64,000 nt of DNA from contig NZ_FQUQ01000005.1 of NCBI RefSeq assembly GCF_900129215.1, positions 620,001 to 684,000 of the forward strand. Reading direction: 5' to 3'. The notes under the pieces were generated by a model that did not search any database, was not told the origin of the DNA, and saw only the letters and a program-made list of their open reading frames with translations. Position 1 is the stretch's first letter. Every line of letters starts with the position of its first letter. A program made the position numbers and the translations under genes. Of the stretch, positions 1 to 8,672 are shown one piece after another. This DNA is from Pedobacter caeni (GTDB lineage Bacteria; Bacteroidota; Bacteroidia; Sphingobacteriales; Sphingobacteriaceae).

Positions 1-1
1 T

Positions 2-514
2 CGTAGCCGTTTCGGAATTGAGGTGGTTAAAGAAGTGCGCAGACAGGTAGGGGAAGATTTTGCGGTGATCCTTCGGTTATCGCAATGGAAACCTGCTGAT
101 TATACCAATCAGATGGCGAAAACTCCTGCAGAACTGGAAGCCTGGTTAAACCCACTGGCAGATGCGGGGGTAGATATTTTCCATGCTTCACAACGTCGTT
201 TCTGGGAGCCTGAATTTGAAGGTTCTGATCTGAACTTTGCAGGATGGGCAAAAAAAGTAACCGGAAAAGCAACGATTACCGTAGGTTCTGTAGGATTGAA
301 CGGTGAGTTTTTAGGCGCTTTTGCAGGCGAAAGCTCTGAACCAAGTTCATTGGAAGAATTGATGCGCAGGATGGACAGGGGAGATTTTGACCTGGTCGCT
401 GTAGGAAGACCATTACTTGCAGATCCGAATTGGGTAAAGAAAATCAAAGAAAACCGTACTGAAGAGTTAAAAGGCTTTACTAAAGCTGCATTGAGTCAGC
501 TGGTTATAGACTAA
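2..514 (+). CDS. NADH:flavin oxidoreductase, Old Yellow Enzyme family (3' part)
   Basis: The gene enters from the left edge already open; the frame reads RSRFGIEVVKEVR from base 2, so the true start lies outside the window. The visible 170 residues match the C-terminal half of the FMN-dependent OYE TIM barrel: the RSRF..EVV..VR helix, a late strand with VGSVGLNGEF that normally contributes to FMN phosphate binding, and the closing DLVAVGRPLLADPNWVKKI segment. OYE enzymes reduce activated C=C bonds with NAD(P)H in the cytoplasm. The natural substrate cannot be told from sequence. It ends 18 bases before a strong hairpin terminator. Confidence 0.88.
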   Translation, partial: RSRFGIEVVKEVRRQVGEDFAVILRLSQWKPADYTNQMAKTPAELEAWLNPLADAGVDIFHASQRRFWEPEFEGSDLNFAGWAKKVTGKATITVGSVGLNGEFLGAFAGESSEPSSLEELMRRMDRGDFDLVAVGRPLLADPNWVKKIKENRTEELKGFTKAALSQLVID

Positions 515-531
515 GCAATATCTTTTATAAC

Positions 532-565
532 AGAAAGGCCGGTATTTAAACCGGCCTTTCTTTGT
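532..565. terminator. Rho-independent terminator, probably bidirectional
   Basis: A perfect 12-bp stem, AGAAAGGCCGGT (532-543) with ACCGGCCTTTCT (550-561), encloses a 6-base loop and is followed by a short T-rich stretch. It lies between the convergent flavin oxidoreductase and the small minus-strand gene at 566-820 and can serve both. Confidence 0.8.
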
Positions 566-820
566 TTATGCATTTTTACTTAAAAAGTCGTCAATCTGTG
601 CACCAATCTGGTCCACAACTTCCTGTGGATGTTCGGCTTCATTCCCTCCGGATTCATACCAGCCATTGTCGTCTCTGATCAGATAAAGGTAGAAATCTGA
701 GCCAGGAGCCTGGTTTTTGAAATGATAAGTTTTATCATCGGAAGTCGTTACCGGACCACTCACAATTCTTCCCTCTGGCAACTTAGCCTGAGCATCTAAT
801 AAATGCTTTTTTACACCCAT
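566..820 (-). CDS. Small conserved-looking hypothetical protein (84 aa)
   Basis: An 84-residue soluble protein without signal peptide or membrane segment. It begins MGVKKHLLDAQAKLPEGRI and contains a strand-rich middle (TYHFKNQAPGSDFYLYLI) followed by an acidic helix (EVVDQIGAQIDDFLSKN). I do not recognise the family. It looks like a real gene because it ends just before a shared terminator, starts with ATG, and has an even amino acid composition. It is a single gene between convergent and divergent neighbours, and the intergenic region 821-962 must hold its promoter together with that of the gene at 963. Confidence 0.65.
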   Translation of the reverse strand: MGVKKHLLDAQAKLPEGRIVSGPVTTSDDKTYHFKNQAPGSDFYLYLIRDDNGWYESGGNEAEHPQEVVDQIGAQIDDFLSKNA

Positions 821-962
821 GTTTTTTTTAACAAAATAGACATAATAACTGGCAATACACTTTTTGTCTCCGGGAATAACAATGTTGAATTTTTGTCAGG
901 AATTTAAATCTTTAAAATAATGTTATTATTTTGGGCAAAACACAGGAATAAATTATCACAAC

Positions 963-1670
963 ATGCGTATTTCCCTTTTTTTACTGCTGATGCTATGCAG
1001 TTTTGGTCAGCTGGCCATTGCCCAGATTCAACACCAGAGCACCGGTTGGTTGTTTCTTATGAATAACACCAAAATCAATAAAAAATGGGGGACCCATCTT
1101 GATGTACAACTGAGGTCTTCCGATCAGTTTTCTCAATTGAGAAATTTCATGTTCAGACCAGGACTTACTTATTTTATCAATGATAAAAGTGATGTTACAT
1201 TGGGATATTTACTGAACGAAACTTTTATAGATCAGGTGGGCAGGAAAGACAACCGGCTGACAGAACACCGGATCTGGCAGCAATATATTTATAAGCATAA
1301 GATCAGTACAGTCAATATCAGCCATAGGCTTCGTCTGGAACAAAGGTTCATGGAACAGAATGGTGGTGGCGATCTGTTTTCACAACGTTTCAGGTATTTT
1401 ATCAGGACGATTCTTCCCCTGGCGAAGGGACAGCAAAACTTTGAACAGGGATTTTTTGCTGCTTTACAGAATGAGCTTTTCTTCAATGTGCAGCATAAAA
1501 ATAAATTAAATGGTCATTTTTTTGATCAGAACAGGGCATATTTAGCTGCAGGATACCGCTTTAGCAAAAAGATGGACCTGGAAGCCGGCTATTTAAACCA
1601 GACGGTAAAAGGAGGTAACAACAACACGATGAATCATGCGGTTCAGCTGGCCTGGTATACCAGGTTCTAA
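963..1670 (+). CDS. DUF2490-type outer membrane beta-barrel protein
   Basis: A 235-residue protein with a clear signal peptide (residues 1-20, cleavage after AIA). The rest consists of alternating amphipathic strands with the features I associate with DUF2490: an early W.....t.KIN.kW...LDVQLRSS segment, an RPGLTYFI..KSDVTLGYL repeat, an H.R.EQRF segment and a final strand ending in aromatic Phe (WYTRF), as expected for a barrel inserted by the BAM machinery. Function of the family is unknown. The stop codon overlaps the 3' end of the convergent aminotransferase-like gene by 4 bp. Confidence 0.8.
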   Translation: MRISLFLLLMLCSFGQLAIAQIQHQSTGWLFLMNNTKINKKWGTHLDVQLRSSDQFSQLRNFMFRPGLTYFINDKSDVTLGYLLNETFIDQVGRKDNRLTEHRIWQQYIYKHKISTVNISHRLRLEQRFMEQNGGGDLFSQRFRYFIRTILPLAKGQQNFEQGFFAALQNELFFNVQHKNKLNGHFFDQNRAYLAAGYRFSKKMDLEAGYLNQTVKGGNNNTMNHAVQLAWYTRF

Positions 1671-2854
1671 GGAGAGGTTCTGCTGAGTTTTTCCCGGATG
1701 AGTCGGCCCAATTGATGGCGTTCAGAAAGGCTCATACTGGTATCCATCGGGAGATAAACGAGTTGAGTCAGGGAAAGGGCATTCGCATTTTCCTTTGTTG
1801 TTTCTGAATTATTGAGCTTGATGAGGCTGGAGGCTTTTGAAGTCGCATCGAAGCCATTTACACGTAAGTGTCTGATCATTTCTTCCGGATGCGGACACTG
1901 GATCGGAATCACCCAGTTGGTATGAAGCTGATTTGTGCAGCCGATTCTGATCTCCCCGGGAAGGTTCTCCAGGATGTCGTCGGAAAGTCTTTTTCTTGAC
2001 CATACCTGTTCCTGTTTAAATGCATTTAACCTTTTTTCCAGCAATCGTTCATTTGGATGGCAGGGCCTGAACCTGATTTTCTTCAGGGGATCATCTCCCG
2101 GAAAACCTCTGGTAAACGAGGAGAGAACCTGATCAAAATCCTTTCCCCTGGATTGGATCAATTGATAAAACAACGTATACCAGGTTCTTTTGCCGAGCAG
2201 GCTAATGCACATTGCTTTGATCAGTTTTTTCAGATAAAGCCTGGTCTTTTGTCTTGGTAACTGGTTATTGAATTCCTTTACAAGGAGATATAGCTGAGGG
2301 GTATTGATCTGAATGACCGCTCCAGAGATGGCAGTATTGGTTTTGATCATTCCGAAACTAAACATCAGTACGTCCGATTCGGGATGTCCTTCGTATCCAT
2401 TGCCCTGGAAGGCCTGGGCGCAATCTTCTATCAGGATCAGTTGATTTTTCTTCGCAATTTCCTGAATTTCTTTTAATGGGGTAATGCCACCAAAGAGGTG
2501 CGTGATCAGGATAGCTTTCGTTGCAGGGGTAATGGCGGATGATACCTGTCCGGCAGTAATTGTTAAGGAATATTTGTCTATGCTTACTGGAACAGCGATC
2601 AGTTGATGGGCTGCTATAATGTTAAACATATCCGGAATATTGATATCCGTGACCAGAATTTCTGTTCCGGGAGGGAAATCTAAAGCCTTGAGGAGGAGGT
2701 TAAAACCCGTCCTGACAGATAGGGTAACGAGTTTGTTATTGCCTGCTATCGAGTTTTTATAGGTTTGACCTGGAAAGAAATATCCGGAAAAGCAGTACCT
2801 GATACCCGCAAAAATATCGGAAAACGGAATGTCTAATTTACCTCTGGGGATCAT
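1667..2854 (-). CDS. DegT/DnrJ/EryC1/StrS-family PLP-dependent protein
   Basis: A 395-residue fold-type I PLP protein. Visible landmarks are the N-terminal cofactor loop (LVTLSVRTGFNLLLKAL), the LIEDCAQAF strand with Asp144 and Gln147 that hold the pyridine ring, and SFGMIKTNTAISGAV, where Lys171 is the expected Schiff-base lysine. The last is shifted from the usual S.HatK-iTtGEGG motif, so catalytic competence is likely but not certain. Members are sugar aminotransferases or dehydratases in nucleotide-sugar or antibiotic pathways, but no sugar-biosynthesis genes are nearby. It is a lone gene, divergent from PAP2 and tail-to-tail with the DUF2490 gene. Confidence 0.75.
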   Translation of the reverse strand: MIPRGKLDIPFSDIFAGIRYCFSGYFFPGQTYKNSIAGNNKLVTLSVRTGFNLLLKALDFPPGTEILVTDINIPDMFNIIAAHQLIAVPVSIDKYSLTITAGQVSSAITPATKAILITHLFGGITPLKEIQEIAKKNQLILIEDCAQAFQGNGYEGHPESDVLMFSFGMIKTNTAISGAVIQINTPQLYLLVKEFNNQLPRQKTRLYLKKLIKAMCISLLGKRTWYTLFYQLIQSRGKDFDQVLSSFTRGFPGDDPLKKIRFRPCHPNERLLEKRLNAFKQEQVWSRKRLSDDILENLPGEIRIGCTNQLHTNWVIPIQCPHPEEMIRHLRVNGFDATSKASSLIKLNNSETTKENANALSLTQLVYLPMDTSMSLSERHQLGRLIREKLSRTSP

Positions 2855-2907
2855 TTCTGGTTTTGAAGCAAGATAGGTTTAAATAAAATAAAATGTAAAT
2901 TTACGGC

Positions 2908-3525
2908 ATGAGAACCAGAAGAACCCTATTTCTTAAGTATATATTCATATTTCAGCTGAGTTTGTGCTTTGCTTTGCCTTCCAGTGTTTTTGGACAAAAT
3001 GCAATGCAGCGGCTGGATGATAAAATTTTAATTAACCTTTCTGAACATAGAACTCCGGAGAAAACCGGCTTTTTTATGTTCCTGTCTAAACACAATGATG
3101 TAGTTAATATAGGAGTTCCGGTAGGTTTATTGGCTGGAGGAATAATCACCAATGATAAAGAGATGCGTCAGAATGCTTTATATGTGGCCAGCGCCTCTGC
3201 AGTAAACGTACTTGCTACGCTTTTCCTTAAAAAGGTGATTAAACGGCCAAGACCATTTAACGGACTGGTGAAGATCAATGCCGTTTATCAGCCTTCACAT
3301 TATTCTTTTCCATCAGGACATACTTCAACTGCCTTTACTACAGCTACAGCCTTATCTCATGCTTATCCTAAATGGTACGTGATTGCACCTGCTTATTTGT
3401 GGGCAGGATCTGTGAGTTTCTCCCGTTTGTATTTAGGGGTACATTATCCTACGGATGTGGCTGCAGGAGCGTTGCTGGGAACAGGTACTGCATTTTCTAT
3501 GGGATTTATACGCCCCAATAAATAG
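2908..3525 (+). CDS. PAP2-family membrane-associated phosphatase
   Basis: A 205-residue protein with an N-terminal hydrophobic segment ending VFGQ, likely a signal peptide or anchor. The three vanadium-phosphatase motifs are complete: KKVIKRPRP, SFPSGHTSTAF with the acid/base His, and SRLYLGVHYPTDVAAG with the His that becomes phosphorylated. PAP2 enzymes dephosphorylate lipid phosphates such as phosphatidate or undecaprenyl pyrophosphate at the membrane. The substrate is not deducible. A bidirectional terminator follows about 60 bp downstream. Confidence 0.9.
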   Translation: MRTRRTLFLKYIFIFQLSLCFALPSSVFGQNAMQRLDDKILINLSEHRTPEKTGFFMFLSKHNDVVNIGVPVGLLAGGIITNDKEMRQNALYVASASAVNVLATLFLKKVIKRPRPFNGLVKINAVYQPSHYSFPSGHTSTAFTTATALSHAYPKWYVIAPAYLWAGSVSFSRLYLGVHYPTDVAAGALLGTGTAFSMGFIRPNK

Positions 3526-3585
3526 TACCCCAATAAATATTGCCCTAATGAAATAGTGACTCAGTAAATAATAAGATCTGATACA

Positions 3586-3618
3586 AAAAAAGCCAGCTTT
3601 ATTCAAGCTGGCTTTTTT
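3586..3618. terminator. Bidirectional rho-independent terminator
   Basis: A perfect 14-bp inverted repeat, AAAAAAGCCAGCTT (3586-3599) against AAGCTGGCTTTTTT (3605-3618), with a 5-base loop and a T tract on both strands. It separates the convergent PAP2 and M48 genes. Confidence 0.85.
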
Positions 3619-3631
3619 ATAGGCATTGGTT

Positions 3632-4414
3632 TTAGTTTCCTTTTACCAAACCATCTTTTTTAGCTTTTTTCTCTACTTCTTCTGCACGTTTACCACTATC
3701 CGGGTGCGAGCTCATCATTTTCTGCATGGTACTTTGTTTATCGCCGCTACCTAAAGCCTGTAGCTTTTTGAAGGCACTGGACATGGCCATTACATTATAA
3801 TTGTGTTTTTTAAGGAAGTCATAACCAAAGTTATCTGCTTCTGTTTCCTGCTTACGGCTGTAGCTGGATTCCAGGATTGCATTTGCAAGATCACCCAACT
3901 GGCTTTGAGACAGGCTGTTTACTACACCTGATTGAGACGATGCCGCATCAGAAATCGCTGCACGTTTATAAGCAGAACGCATGGCATCACGGCTATCGTG
4001 ATTTTTAACGTGACCTATTTCGTGGCCAATGATCGCTAATAACTCTTCATCCGTCATCTTGTCCATCAGGGCAGAAAATACACGAACGCTTCCATCTGCA
4101 CAGGCAAAAGCATTGATATCAACCACTTTATATACTTTATAGTTCAGGTTTAGACCATCTTCATTTTTATGTTTGTCGAAGATCTTATTTAACCTGATGG
4201 TATAGGCGTCTTTCGGACCGGCAACCGTGTTGTGTGCATCCATCCAATCAACAGCTTCTTTTGATAGTTTCGCTGCATCTTCGTCACTAAAAGTGGCGGC
4301 TTTAACCCCTTTTCCAACAGCCCCAATGGCTTTGCTGTTTAATTTGAATTGTGCGGATGCAGTACCCAGCGCGGCAGCAAATACCAGGCAGGTAAGGATT
4401 GATTTCTTCATCAT
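3632..4414 (-). CDS. M48-family zinc metalloprotease, secreted
   Basis: A 260-residue protein with a signal peptide (MKKSILTCLVFAAALGTASAQ). The gluzincin site HEIGH (His130, Glu131, His134) and the downstream EADNFGYDFL segment (third ligand Glu191) match peptidase family M48, periplasmic relatives of LoiP/BepA. Around the site it has typical M48 features: ACADGSVRVFSALMDKMTDEEL before and KLQALGSGDKQ..HPDSGKRAEEV after. Such proteases degrade misfolded outer membrane proteins. It is a single gene; the anchor is not lipid, since the signal peptide ends ASA without a lipobox cysteine. Confidence 0.9.
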   Translation of the reverse strand: MMKKSILTCLVFAAALGTASAQFKLNSKAIGAVGKGVKAATFSDEDAAKLSKEAVDWMDAHNTVAGPKDAYTIRLNKIFDKHKNEDGLNLNYKVYKVVDINAFACADGSVRVFSALMDKMTDEELLAIIGHEIGHVKNHDSRDAMRSAYKRAAISDAASSQSGVVNSLSQSQLGDLANAILESSYSRKQETEADNFGYDFLKKHNYNVMAMSSAFKKLQALGSGDKQSTMQKMMSSHPDSGKRAEEVEKKAKKDGLVKGN

Positions 4415-4724
4415 AGGTTTTGTTTTTGTTTGTGATTATTTATTATGCAAATATGGCGTTTTAAAACTATTCCGGAATAAATGTCTTTATATATTCTCAA
4501 AAGTTTATTTTGTTTTGTCATGATAAACAAATAATTTTTGTTTCAGTTTGACTTTTGGGGCTGTGTGATCAATTAAAGACGAAATTTTGGCGACGAAAAT
4601 TTACAAAGCTTCTTTATATAGGATAGTTTAGTTACATTTGCTAATATTTGTAGTATTTTGGATTATAGGCATGATTTATGATTTGCCTTTAATTGTAGAT
4701 GAGATCCCAGATTGAACCAGCGAT
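4415..4724. other. Intergenic region, 310 bp, A+T-rich
   Basis: This gap lies between the divergent M48 protease and the small gene at 4725. It is A+T-rich and must carry both promoters. No RNA gene, repeat or strong hairpin was seen. Confidence 0.6.
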
Positions 4725-5036
4725 ATGACCATAACCGTAGTCCCAATTATAGAACCGGATGTTAAACCGGCCGCGCCTTTAGCTAAAGTGATGAATGAAA
4801 GACTGAGCCGTCTGGCAAAAGAACTTCAGGATAATCATTTAAAAGATTTAGACAATATGGAGCCACTCTTTGAGGATGTGGTGATTTATATCAGTTATAA
4901 CAGCAAGTATACCATTCGTTGGAAGATCGTTAATGATGTGCCCGAACATGCCATTGTTGAGGTTGCAGCCCAATGTGATAAGCTTGGTTATATCCGTTGG
5001 AAAACAGCGACACTGAATTCTTTCAACAGACAGTAA
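4725..5036 (+). CDS. Hypothetical protein (103 aa)
   Basis: A 103-residue soluble protein with no signal peptide. It starts MTITVVPIIEPDVKPAAPL, continues with a charged helix (NERLSRLAKELQDNHLKDLD) and ends with a beta-rich part (DVVIYISYNSKYTIRWKIV...HAIVEVAAQCDKLGYIRWK). I do not recognise it. The ATG choice is supported by the preceding stop codons and good codon use throughout. It is followed at about 210 bp by the OmpA-like gene with no clear terminator between. Confidence 0.6.
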   Translation: MTITVVPIIEPDVKPAAPLAKVMNERLSRLAKELQDNHLKDLDNMEPLFEDVVIYISYNSKYTIRWKIVNDVPEHAIVEVAAQCDKLGYIRWKTATLNSFNRQ

Positions 5037-5246
5037 TTCCCCCGCTAATCTTTTTTCGCCTGGAATGTCGGGTTTTCTATGGGCTTTTTGTACCATAATG
5101 CGATGGCCAGGGATGGCATGGCTACTGGTAAGAGCAGGCTCCTGTTGAATCCTTTTGTTGCGACTGACACTATTTTCGTAACTAATCCGTTTTAATGTTT
5201 AATCATCGGATAAATATTTCTATTTTTAACAAACACAAAAACATAA

Positions 5247-5777
5247 ATGAAAATCCTAAGAACCCGAACACTGATCGTCGCGATTGGGCTGTTGACCCTT
5301 TCGATGCAGGCTTGTAAAACGAAAAAATTAGCCGCAAAACCTACACCTCCTGTAGAAACAAAAGCTCCTCCGGTACAAGAGAAACCAGTTGAAAAACCTC
5401 CTGTAGAAGAGAAAGCAACTCCTGCTCCTGAAGAGAAAGCAAGCTTTACTTTTAGCAATGTACAATTTGAGTTTAACTCTGATGTATTAAAAACGGCTTC
5501 TTTTGAGGTTTTGGATCAGGTGGTTAGAGAAATGAAAAAAGAACCAGGAGCAAAACTGACTTTAAATGGTCATTCTTCTGCGGAAGGTACACCGGAACAC
5601 AATATGTCATTATCAGTGGATAGGGCAAATTCTGTGAAATCTTATCTGGTAAATGCTGGTATTAATGGTGGTAACCTGATGATCAAAGGTCATGGTGCTG
5701 CGAATCCTATCACACCGAATACGACTGAAGAAGGAAAAGCTTTAAACCGTCGCGTGGAATTTAAACTGAATCCATAA
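5247..5777 (+). CDS. OmpA-family lipoprotein (peptidoglycan-associated)
   Basis: A 176-residue lipoprotein with a lipobox ending at Cys23 (LSMQAC). Residues about 28-70 form a Pro/Glu/Lys-rich tether with repeated PPVE and EEKA units, long enough to span from the outer membrane to peptidoglycan. Residues about 72-175 are a full OmpA C-terminal domain: FSNVQFEFNSDVL, LTLNGHSSAEGTPEHNMSLSVDRA, and KGHGAANPITPNTTEEGKALNRRVEF with the peptidoglycan-binding region. The organisation is that of Pal-like anchors. No tol genes are adjacent. Confidence 0.88.
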   Translation: MKILRTRTLIVAIGLLTLSMQACKTKKLAAKPTPPVETKAPPVQEKPVEKPPVEEKATPAPEEKASFTFSNVQFEFNSDVLKTASFEVLDQVVREMKKEPGAKLTLNGHSSAEGTPEHNMSLSVDRANSVKSYLVNAGINGGNLMIKGHGAANPITPNTTEEGKALNRRVEFKLNP

Positions 5778-5807
5778 TTTTTTTAAATAAGGGTAGGAGA
5801 GTGGAAG

Positions 5808-7793
5808 TTAAGGGGCCAGGGGCAGACTAAAGTAAAAAGTTGAACCCACACCAATTTCACTCTTCACCCAAATTTTGCCTCCATGATGGAGTAAAATCTC
5901 CGAACACAGGTATAAACCAATTCCAAATCCTGAGATGTTCTGCGTATGCTTGGTTTCTACCCTATAGAAACGTTCGAACAGTTTTTCAAGCGCCAGCGGC
6001 TTAATCCCCATTCCTTCATCTTTAACACTTACTTCAGCGATCTCTCCTTTGATCTGACAGTTGACTTCTATTTTCTTACCTTTTGGAGAGTATTTTATGG
6101 CATTGCTTAACAAGTTGGAGATCACTGATCCGATCTTTTCACGGTCTGCATGGATGCTGACCGGATGGCAGGGGGATAAAGTAAGGCTATGGTGTTGTAA
6201 GGTTGGTTTTGTTTCCTCTATAATTTCCCTGATCAGCTGATCGAGATCGAAAGTCTCCATATCCAGATGGATTTTTCCCGATTCCAGGCGGGAGATGTTC
6301 AGAAAACCATTGATCATGGTACTCATTTTCTTTACCTGAGCATGGGCTTTTTCTAAAGAGCCGGTTGTAAAAGTGTCTTCGCTTTTCTTCATTCTGGCGA
6401 TGAGCAGCTGCAGGTAACCATTCAATGAGGTAAGCGGGGTTTTTAGCTCATGACTGACCATTCCAATAAAATCATTTTTACGCATCTCATCTTGCTTTTG
6501 TTCTGTAATGTCGAGCGTTAATCCTGAAAAATGAGCGGGATGTCCGGCAGTGTCCGGATACAGTTTACCTAAAGCTCTGACCCATCTTGAGGTCTGATCA
6601 TGGTATCCGGTAACAGGATGTTCAATGCTGTAGCTTTCTCCGCTCGCAATAGCCTGTTCTACAGCAAGCCTCACTTTGTTCCTGTATTCTTCGGGAATCT
6701 GATTGGTAATGTCATCATAGGATACTTCCTCCTCCGGATCAAATCCATAGAGTTCTTTCATCCTGGAAGATGGGCTAAACTTACGGGTATCCACATCCAT
6801 ATGCCAGGTGCCTACATTGGCGGCTTCGATCGATAAACGCAGCATTTCTTCTGCCTGTTCCACTTTTTTTCTGGCAATCACCTGCTCGGTGATGACATTG
6901 GCTACAAGCACGATTCCTGTAGTTTCTCCGTTTACATTTTTTAAAGGTTGATAGACAAAATTGGAATAGACTTCTTCCAGCTTATGGTTGAGTTCTAACA
7001 TGGCCTTGACTTCGTTTCCATGAAAGGATTGTCCGGTCGTAAATACATCGTCAAGTATTTGAAAAAATGGCTGATCCTTTAATTCCGGAACGGCAATATG
7101 GAGTGGTTTTCCGATCACCTCTTCACCTTTGCCCCAGACTTCCAGTACTTTTTTGTTTGCAGCCTCAATGATGAGTGCTCTTCCGGTAAATAAGGCAATG
7201 GCCACCGGTGCATCTGCCAGCATAAACCTCAGCCTGGACTCACTTTCTGCCAGTTCGCTAATGGTATTTTCGATCTTCCGCATGGTATTTACCTTTTCGG
7301 TAGTTTCAGAGCAGATGACCAGAACTCCACCCGGTTTTCCCGGAGCATCGTTTACTTTGCTGTAACTAAAAGTCCAGTAAACATCTTCCAGACGATTGTT
7401 CCGGTAAATCGGAATCAGTTGATCTTCGCTCCAGGTGGATTCTCCGCCAGAAAGTACCTGATCAATTAAAGGCTTAATGACCGGCCAGATTTCAGGCCAG
7501 CATTCTTCTCCCTGCTGGCCCAATGCTTTTGGATGTTTACCTTCATTACCAAGGCTCGGACGGTAAGCATCGTTATAAAATTGAATCAACTCGGTTCCCC
7601 ACCACAGAAACATTGGGAAACGGGATTTTAGCATGATACCTATGGTAGTCAGCAAGCTTTGAGACCACTGTTCCGGAGGGCCTAAAACAGTTTTAGACCA
7701 GTCGTAATCGCGGGTAAGTGCACCCATTTCACCGCCACCATCAAAATAGGTCTGGTGAGGTGTCTGTGAAGAGATCTCCGGAGTTGAGTGCAT
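5808..7793 (-). CDS. Multi-PAS sensor histidine kinase, orphan
   Basis: A 661-residue cytoplasmic hybrid of PAS-like sensor modules (about residues 20-160, 180-310 and 315-435) and a HisKA/HATPase_c kinase. The H-box MVSHELKTPLTSLNGY contains the phospho-His near residue 447; the ATPase part has NLLSNAIKYSP (N box), DEGMGIK (G1), FERFYRVE and GFGIGLYLCSEI (G2). No transmembrane segment is visible, so it senses an intracellular or diffusible signal. No response regulator is adjacent, so its partner must be elsewhere. The gene is convergent with the OmpA-like gene, with 30 bp between. Confidence 0.9.
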   Translation of the reverse strand: MHSTPEISSQTPHQTYFDGGGEMGALTRDYDWSKTVLGPPEQWSQSLLTTIGIMLKSRFPMFLWWGTELIQFYNDAYRPSLGNEGKHPKALGQQGEECWPEIWPVIKPLIDQVLSGGESTWSEDQLIPIYRNNRLEDVYWTFSYSKVNDAPGKPGGVLVICSETTEKVNTMRKIENTISELAESESRLRFMLADAPVAIALFTGRALIIEAANKKVLEVWGKGEEVIGKPLHIAVPELKDQPFFQILDDVFTTGQSFHGNEVKAMLELNHKLEEVYSNFVYQPLKNVNGETTGIVLVANVITEQVIARKKVEQAEEMLRLSIEAANVGTWHMDVDTRKFSPSSRMKELYGFDPEEEVSYDDITNQIPEEYRNKVRLAVEQAIASGESYSIEHPVTGYHDQTSRWVRALGKLYPDTAGHPAHFSGLTLDITEQKQDEMRKNDFIGMVSHELKTPLTSLNGYLQLLIARMKKSEDTFTTGSLEKAHAQVKKMSTMINGFLNISRLESGKIHLDMETFDLDQLIREIIEETKPTLQHHSLTLSPCHPVSIHADREKIGSVISNLLSNAIKYSPKGKKIEVNCQIKGEIAEVSVKDEGMGIKPLALEKLFERFYRVETKHTQNISGFGIGLYLCSEILLHHGGKIWVKSEIGVGSTFYFSLPLAP

Positions 7794-8021
7794 ATAATAA
7801 AGTCTGAAAGAAAACTTAAATATAATATATTATCTCTTTTCTTTAGCTTTCAATTATCAGATAGTACAGGTGATTTTAAAGGTCGGAGACAGGTTAAAGT
7901 TATCGTAGCATAGGAGAGGAACCTGAGTACGGATGGCTGTTTACACTTAAAATTACCTGATTTTGTGATGTTCCTGACTGATGTTTACATGGATTTGCTT
8001 TGCAGAAATCCTGAAACAAAA

Positions 8022-8052
8022 AAACTACCAGACGGGGAATGCCTGGTAGTTT
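8022..8052 (-). terminator. Rho-independent terminator for the gene at 8076-8507
   Basis: AAACTACCAG (8022-8031) and CTGGTAGTTT (8043-8052) form a 10-bp stem with an 11-base loop. Read on the minus strand it is followed by a run of T, placing it just after the minus-strand gene. Confidence 0.75.
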
Positions 8053-8075
8053 AAAAAGCACTAAACTGGTTAGGG

Positions 8076-8507
8076 TTAATAAAAAGAGAGCGAATATTTT
8101 TGTGTTTTGAATTGCGTCTGGGTGAAGAGGACACTGGATACCGTCGCATTCCTGATGATGTTTGCAGCCCTTATCTGATACTGATAAGTGGCAATACCTG
8201 TTGTCCATTCTTTATCCATTTCCATATCAATACTGAGTTGGTTTTTGCTGGTTTTATGGATGGAAATATCTCCTTTGAGCTTAACCAGTATTCTTGTGGA
8301 ATGAGGAATGGTTTTATAATTTCCATGAACCCTGAAACAAAAATCCGATACCCTACCCAATTCCTTTAAGGTCAGGTTTGCAATTCCGCAAAGATTACCG
8401 GAACTGTTTTTTGTCAGATTAAGTTGAAGTATGGGCTGAAATAATCCCTCACTGATGATCCGGAGGTTTAAGCTGTCTGTTGGAAGGTGGTCTGATACTG
8501 GTAACAT
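8076..8507 (-). CDS. Hypothetical protein, possibly DUF1842-like
   Basis: A 143-residue soluble protein without signal peptide. The arrangement of a strand with PILQLNLTKNSSGNLCGIANLTL, an HGNYKTIPHSTRILVKLKG segment and a late DKEWTTGIATYQYQI segment resembles what I recall of DUF1842, but I give this only as a guess. It is a lone gene with its own terminator. A weaker reverse-strand frame at 7900-8208 overlaps the terminator and is not considered real. Confidence 0.55.
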   Translation of the reverse strand: MLPVSDHLPTDSLNLRIISEGLFQPILQLNLTKNSSGNLCGIANLTLKELGRVSDFCFRVHGNYKTIPHSTRILVKLKGDISIHKTSKNQLSIDMEMDKEWTTGIATYQYQIRAANIIRNATVSSVLFTQTQFKTQKYSLSFY

Positions 8508-8546
8508 GAAATTGAGTTGTTTCTGTGAGATTGCGTTATTTTTATG

Positions 8547-8628
8547 GCGCTAAGTTACCCGGGGTTAACCAGATGGCTTAGCGCGGAAATACCTGAATAC
8601 AGAAACAGGTATAAATACCTGCTTTTTG
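8547..8628 (+). promoter_or_regulatory. Structured upstream region of the Ca2+/H+ antiporter gene
   Basis: Two elements precede the gene at 8673. First, GCGCTAAG (8547-8554) pairs perfectly with CTTAGCGC (8577-8584). Second, ATACCTG (8589-8595), CAGGTAT (8606-8612) and ATACCTG (8615-8621) allow two mutually exclusive hairpins; the second is followed directly by CTTTTTG. This could be an attenuator-like switch. Alternatively the repeats are a protein operator and TTTTTG is the -33 element of the promoter. I could not match it to a known riboswitch class. Confidence 0.4.
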
Positions 8629-8672
8629 AAATATTTCTAGGTTTAACCGTTGTAAATTAATATATTCTACCC

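Noticed and set aside
5040..5246. Short coding fragments in the gap before the OmpA-like gene
   Set aside because: Both strands have short open frames (up to about 40 codons), but none has a recognisable domain or a convincing start.
7900..8208. A 102-codon minus-strand open frame
   Set aside because: It spans the terminator hairpin at 8022-8052 and half of a better gene in another frame, and its composition (many Cys, His and Gln runs) is not typical of coding sequence here.
8547..8628. yybP-ykoY (manganese) riboswitch upstream of the Ca2+/H+ antiporter
   Set aside because: The conserved loop sequences of that class could not be found; only generic hairpins are visible.
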